From: an uncultured Bacteroidales bacterium
GTDB taxonomy: Bacteria > Bacteroidota > Bacteroidia > Bacteroidales > P3
Length of the DNA: 64,000 bases
Assembly: GCA_905235855.1 (NCBI GenBank)
Contig: CAJONE010000004.1
Location: 48,700 to 112,699 of the forward strand
Reading direction: 5' to 3'
Made by a program: the position numbers and the translations under genes. Below, piece after piece: positions 60,907-64,000 of this stretch (its first letter is position 1; each line of letters begins with the position of its first letter). The notes beneath the pieces were generated by a model that worked only from the letters and a program-made list of their open reading frames with translations, did no database searches and was not told the origin of the DNA.

Positions 60907-62876
60907 TTATTTTTTATTTACTACTCGTTCTGAATAAATTTTTCCATCAGTGGTTTCTACTTGATAAATGTAGGATCCCGAGGCAAAGCGCGACATATCC
61001 ATCTTGTACTCACGAGCCAATATGGAATTGTCTGAAAAGACGCAGCATCCGGCCTCATCAAAAACTTTTAGTTTCGAAATATTGTAACCTGCCGGTAGTA
61101 CAACTGTCACTGTTCCATAGGTTGGATTGGGGTAAATCTTCATTTTTTTCTATCAAATATTGCATTACTTTGAATACTGCAATCTCCCACATAATCAAAC
61201 CCTTCACACAGTGAGTTGTCCTTACTCCCTGAACAAAGTGAAAGCCAATAAGAATGTTCTAACGATCGTCCATAGCTGTTTTTTAACCGAATAATACAAT
61301 TGTTCAATGTGCCAATATTTGTACCGTCCCATACACACGGATGGTCATCTGTTATCAAACCCGCGCTTTGATATAAATGTCCACCATTGACATCAAAAGC
61401 CATAAATTCCCATGAATCAGCATTGTGTGTGTGAATGCAGAGCGATTGGCCTGGTTGCAGAATAGTAGGCCACTCTACAACACTTATTGCCATTGTATCT
61501 TGTAGTTTCTGGTTTACTCTAATTGCAGTTTCCGAACCGATTAGGGCATGAAAGCCTGGCTTTAACGTCACATCGTTTCCCGCCTCGACTACATAATTGA
61601 CACTATTGTTCACTGTTAGTGTATCACCATTTGCAGGAAGTTGGATTGAGATCCGTGCAACCTCTCTATGATTACGGGAAACTGTTGAATAATTTACCGC
61701 AGAGATACTATTCTCTGTATATGTTGGAGATATCCCTGTTATTGCCTTTTGGTTATGGCAATAACTCTCGTCTCCTTCATGTATGTTGCCAAGATAAAAA
61801 TAATCATTGCTACTTCCTTTGTGCCCAAAATTCACATGAAAAAGGCAGTAGTCTGTCGATTGGTAGCCGTCAATAATAAAATAGTGCCCATTTGTAATAA
61901 TCGATTTGTCTCCATAATAAAGCACAGGCCTGTTATTGTCAATTTCTGACTTAATCAAGTTCTCCCATGACAAGGACGTCTCCCAATCATCCCTATAGTG
62001 TACTTTGACACTTTTATATGCAAATTCATCATTAAAAGCATCTTTAATATTTCCAACCAATGCTCCCGACCCAAGACATGTGTATATTGTACTGCAAGCA
62101 TCACCACAGTCACTTAGAAGACTTGCTATATCGTAACCCGCTTGAGTTTGGCCATCGCCTAACCTTATCGGCATTCCCATCCAATTATAAGTTCGATATG
62201 ATGAAGATTTGGGCCACTGCCAATACCACATTATCTGCCCCATTGCGACGGCTGCGCATCCTGCTGGTGCATTGTCACAATCATTGCACATCAGATTGAT
62301 ACAATATTGATTGTAGGAAGGAGTACAACCACCATCATTGTTCTTTGTTTGACCCCATGACAATTGCAACCCGTTTGCATTACTAACCAGTTTATATCCC
62401 GGATTGTATCTGGGTGTAATATTCCCTGAACAGCCCTATATGCTGTTCCATTTATCTATGAAATCCTGTCGATTATCCCCGCTTCTTATCAAAGTTAATA
62501 TCTGCATTTTATACCAATCAATTAGATACAGAAATGCTTCTGGAACACTTATGCTGTCGGCACCGGTATCAGCATATCCGTGAGCCAAAATAGGAACGCA
62601 CGACTTCGAAGCAGAGACAAGAGACCACAACCCATCTGAAAAACTTACGTTATACATACAAACAGTATCTCCCACCTTTTCCGTTCTAACTTCTGCCACC
62701 ACTGGCGTTACTCTATCTCGCACCTGCATATAATTAACGGCTGCGCGAATTGCTTCTTCCTGTGTCACAAAATTAGAATGTTCCGTAAAGGTTTGGCCAT
62801 AGATTCTCGATATAACACATATCATGCATAACGCGACCACCACTACGAAAACAGGTTTAAAATCCTTACTTTCCAT
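60907..62876 (-). pseudogene. C10 family peptidase with T9SS sorting domain, disrupted by one in-frame stop and one A-run frameshift
   Basis: Pro-domain ORF 62436..62906 and catalytic ORF 61140..62369 share a frame separated by TAG at 62436-62438; sorting domain MKIYPNPTYGTVTVVLPAG... (60907..61143) is shifted at the A7 run at 61143-61149. Confidence 0.8.
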
Positions 62877-63318
62877 TAGGTTCCATATAAATTGTATTAT
62901 TATCAATAACGAATAGCGAGAAAGAAACGTTGCCTCCTGAATATATCGTATAATCTATACCCAGTATACCGGAAAGGAATATGGAGTCACCAATTCTGTG
63001 TTCAAAAAGAGAATCAACAGTAGCATCACCAATCCAAATGCAGTTAACATTACCTAACAAGATGCCGTGACATCCCCGATAGTCAAAATGGATAGGAATC
63101 AATCCTTTTAACAGAATTGTGTCGCCATTTCTCAACTCCCTATTGTTATACATACGGTTAAATGCCGTCACATCTATATGTTTCCCCTGGGCATCGGTAA
63201 TTGTCATGGGCGATCTGCGTGCTGCAAAATGATAATCTTTCCAATGGTTATCTATTTCACAACCAACTGTCATAAAACATACCAATACAATTATCATCAA
63301 TCTTAATTGATGTTCCAT
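62866..63318 (-). CDS. Hypothetical lipoprotein
   Basis: 150 aa; LMIIVLVCFMTVGCEIDN lipobox; no family recognised. Confidence 0.55.
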   Translation of the reverse strand: MEHQLRLMIIVLVCFMTVGCEIDNHWKDYHFAARRSPMTITDAQGKHIDVTAFNRMYNNRELRNGDTILLKGLIPIHFDYRGCHGILLGNVNCIWIGDATVDSLFEHRIGDSIFLSGILGIDYTIYSGGNVSFSLFVIDNNTIYMEPNGK

Positions 63319-63321
63319 ACT

Positions 63322-63420
63322 TTCTTATTTTTAAGTTTCGCAATCTGTTTCTGCAGTTCTATCACATGTAGGGGCAGCTCCTCCACCTTCTGCCTCAACC
63401 GCGCGTTCATCTCGCGAAGT
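63322..63420 (-). pseudogene. Coiled-coil C-terminal remnant of a surface/tail-fibre-type protein
   Basis: Minus frame MNARLRQKVEELPLHVIELQKQIAKLKNKKVWNIN* with no intact upstream gene. Confidence 0.4.
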
Positions 63421-63814
63421 GGGCTTCTTCCCCAAAAACATAAGCCCGTTTCGCAACTACGGGTTCAAATGGTATTTCCGACCATCTATGGTACAAAAAC
63501 TTGTTACGCCCACGCCATAAACAACTTTAACAGAATCAAAAAAAAAACAGGTTTATTCAGATCCGGCTTGCTTGTGAACAGTATGGCTCCGTCCTTCAGA
63601 CGACTCTCGTATATAACGGAATCCACAGGCGAGCAAAAAGGATCGTTTTTAAAAAGCAATGATATCTCGTGGATTTCGCTGTCGTTTAGCACAGTGCCAT
63701 CGCACACATCCAGATAAAAAAGGTAGAAACAAAAAAGTAATGCAAATTATGCATAATTCTTTCTTCAATATCTTTTTTATTTGAAGTCTCATTTCAGAGT
63801 GTTTTTTCATAGCA

Positions 63815-63930
63815 TTAGTGTTTTACGATTTTACGAACAGATTGGTTATTATTTGATATAAGTAGAACGAAATAAGTGCCTGCCGATAGCCCCGAAAGGT
63901 CTATTGTAGACTCAACTACCAAGTGCAACA
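63815..63930 (-). pseudogene. T9SS type A sorting-domain fragment
   Basis: Minus frame LVVESTIDLSGLSAGTYFVLLISNNNQSVRKIVKH*; upstream in-frame region not recognisably coding. Confidence 0.6.
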
Positions 63931-64000
63931 CAGTTGTGCAAATATAGCATAAATTTAAGTTTGGGGGTATCGAAGTTCAAAAGTTTTCTCGGTCGGAGGT

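Noticed and set aside
61140-61152. Programmed -1 frameshifting at the A7 run as the sole explanation of the split C10 gene
   Set aside because: The same gene also has an in-frame TAG upstream, so simple decay explains both lesions better; kept only as an alternative.

Overview
This 64 kb window is an ordinary-looking chromosomal segment from a Bacteroidota organism, probably Bacteroidales with a type IX secretion system (SprA, GldA, several T9SS sorting-domain fragments, TAnnTTTG promoter motifs). No prophage, transposase, CRISPR array, rRNA or tRNA gene was recognised. Main blocks: a degradative set (DPP11-like S46 peptidase, C10 protease, M64 protease, tryptophanase, urocanate hydratase); a His-rich HME-type RND pump (CusBA-like); an AcrAB-TolC-like operon followed by a 1609-aa gene; sprA-ruvA; panC; lptD-amidase; and a right-hand region of decaying T9SS cargo genes. 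The two most interesting items are: (i) 22207-27036, one ORF that joins a membrane-anchored TamB/AsmA-like region directly to an Omp85 (TamA/TamL-type) C-terminal barrel with no recognisable POTRA segment; (ii) 50.2-54.4 kb, a co-directional cluster (HTH regulator, PH-like protein, TM-YidD fusion, SPFH-SHOCT protein, TM protein, zinc-ribbon/TPR protein) that looks like a membrane-stress or membrane-integrity module. Further points: a 52-aa membrane ORF missed by the ORF track, a duplicated-barrel protein, several pseudogenes with locatable lesions, three dispersed short-repeat families that also enter coding sequence, and several leader/operator inverted repeats. All family assignments come from reading the translations by eye; no database search was run.
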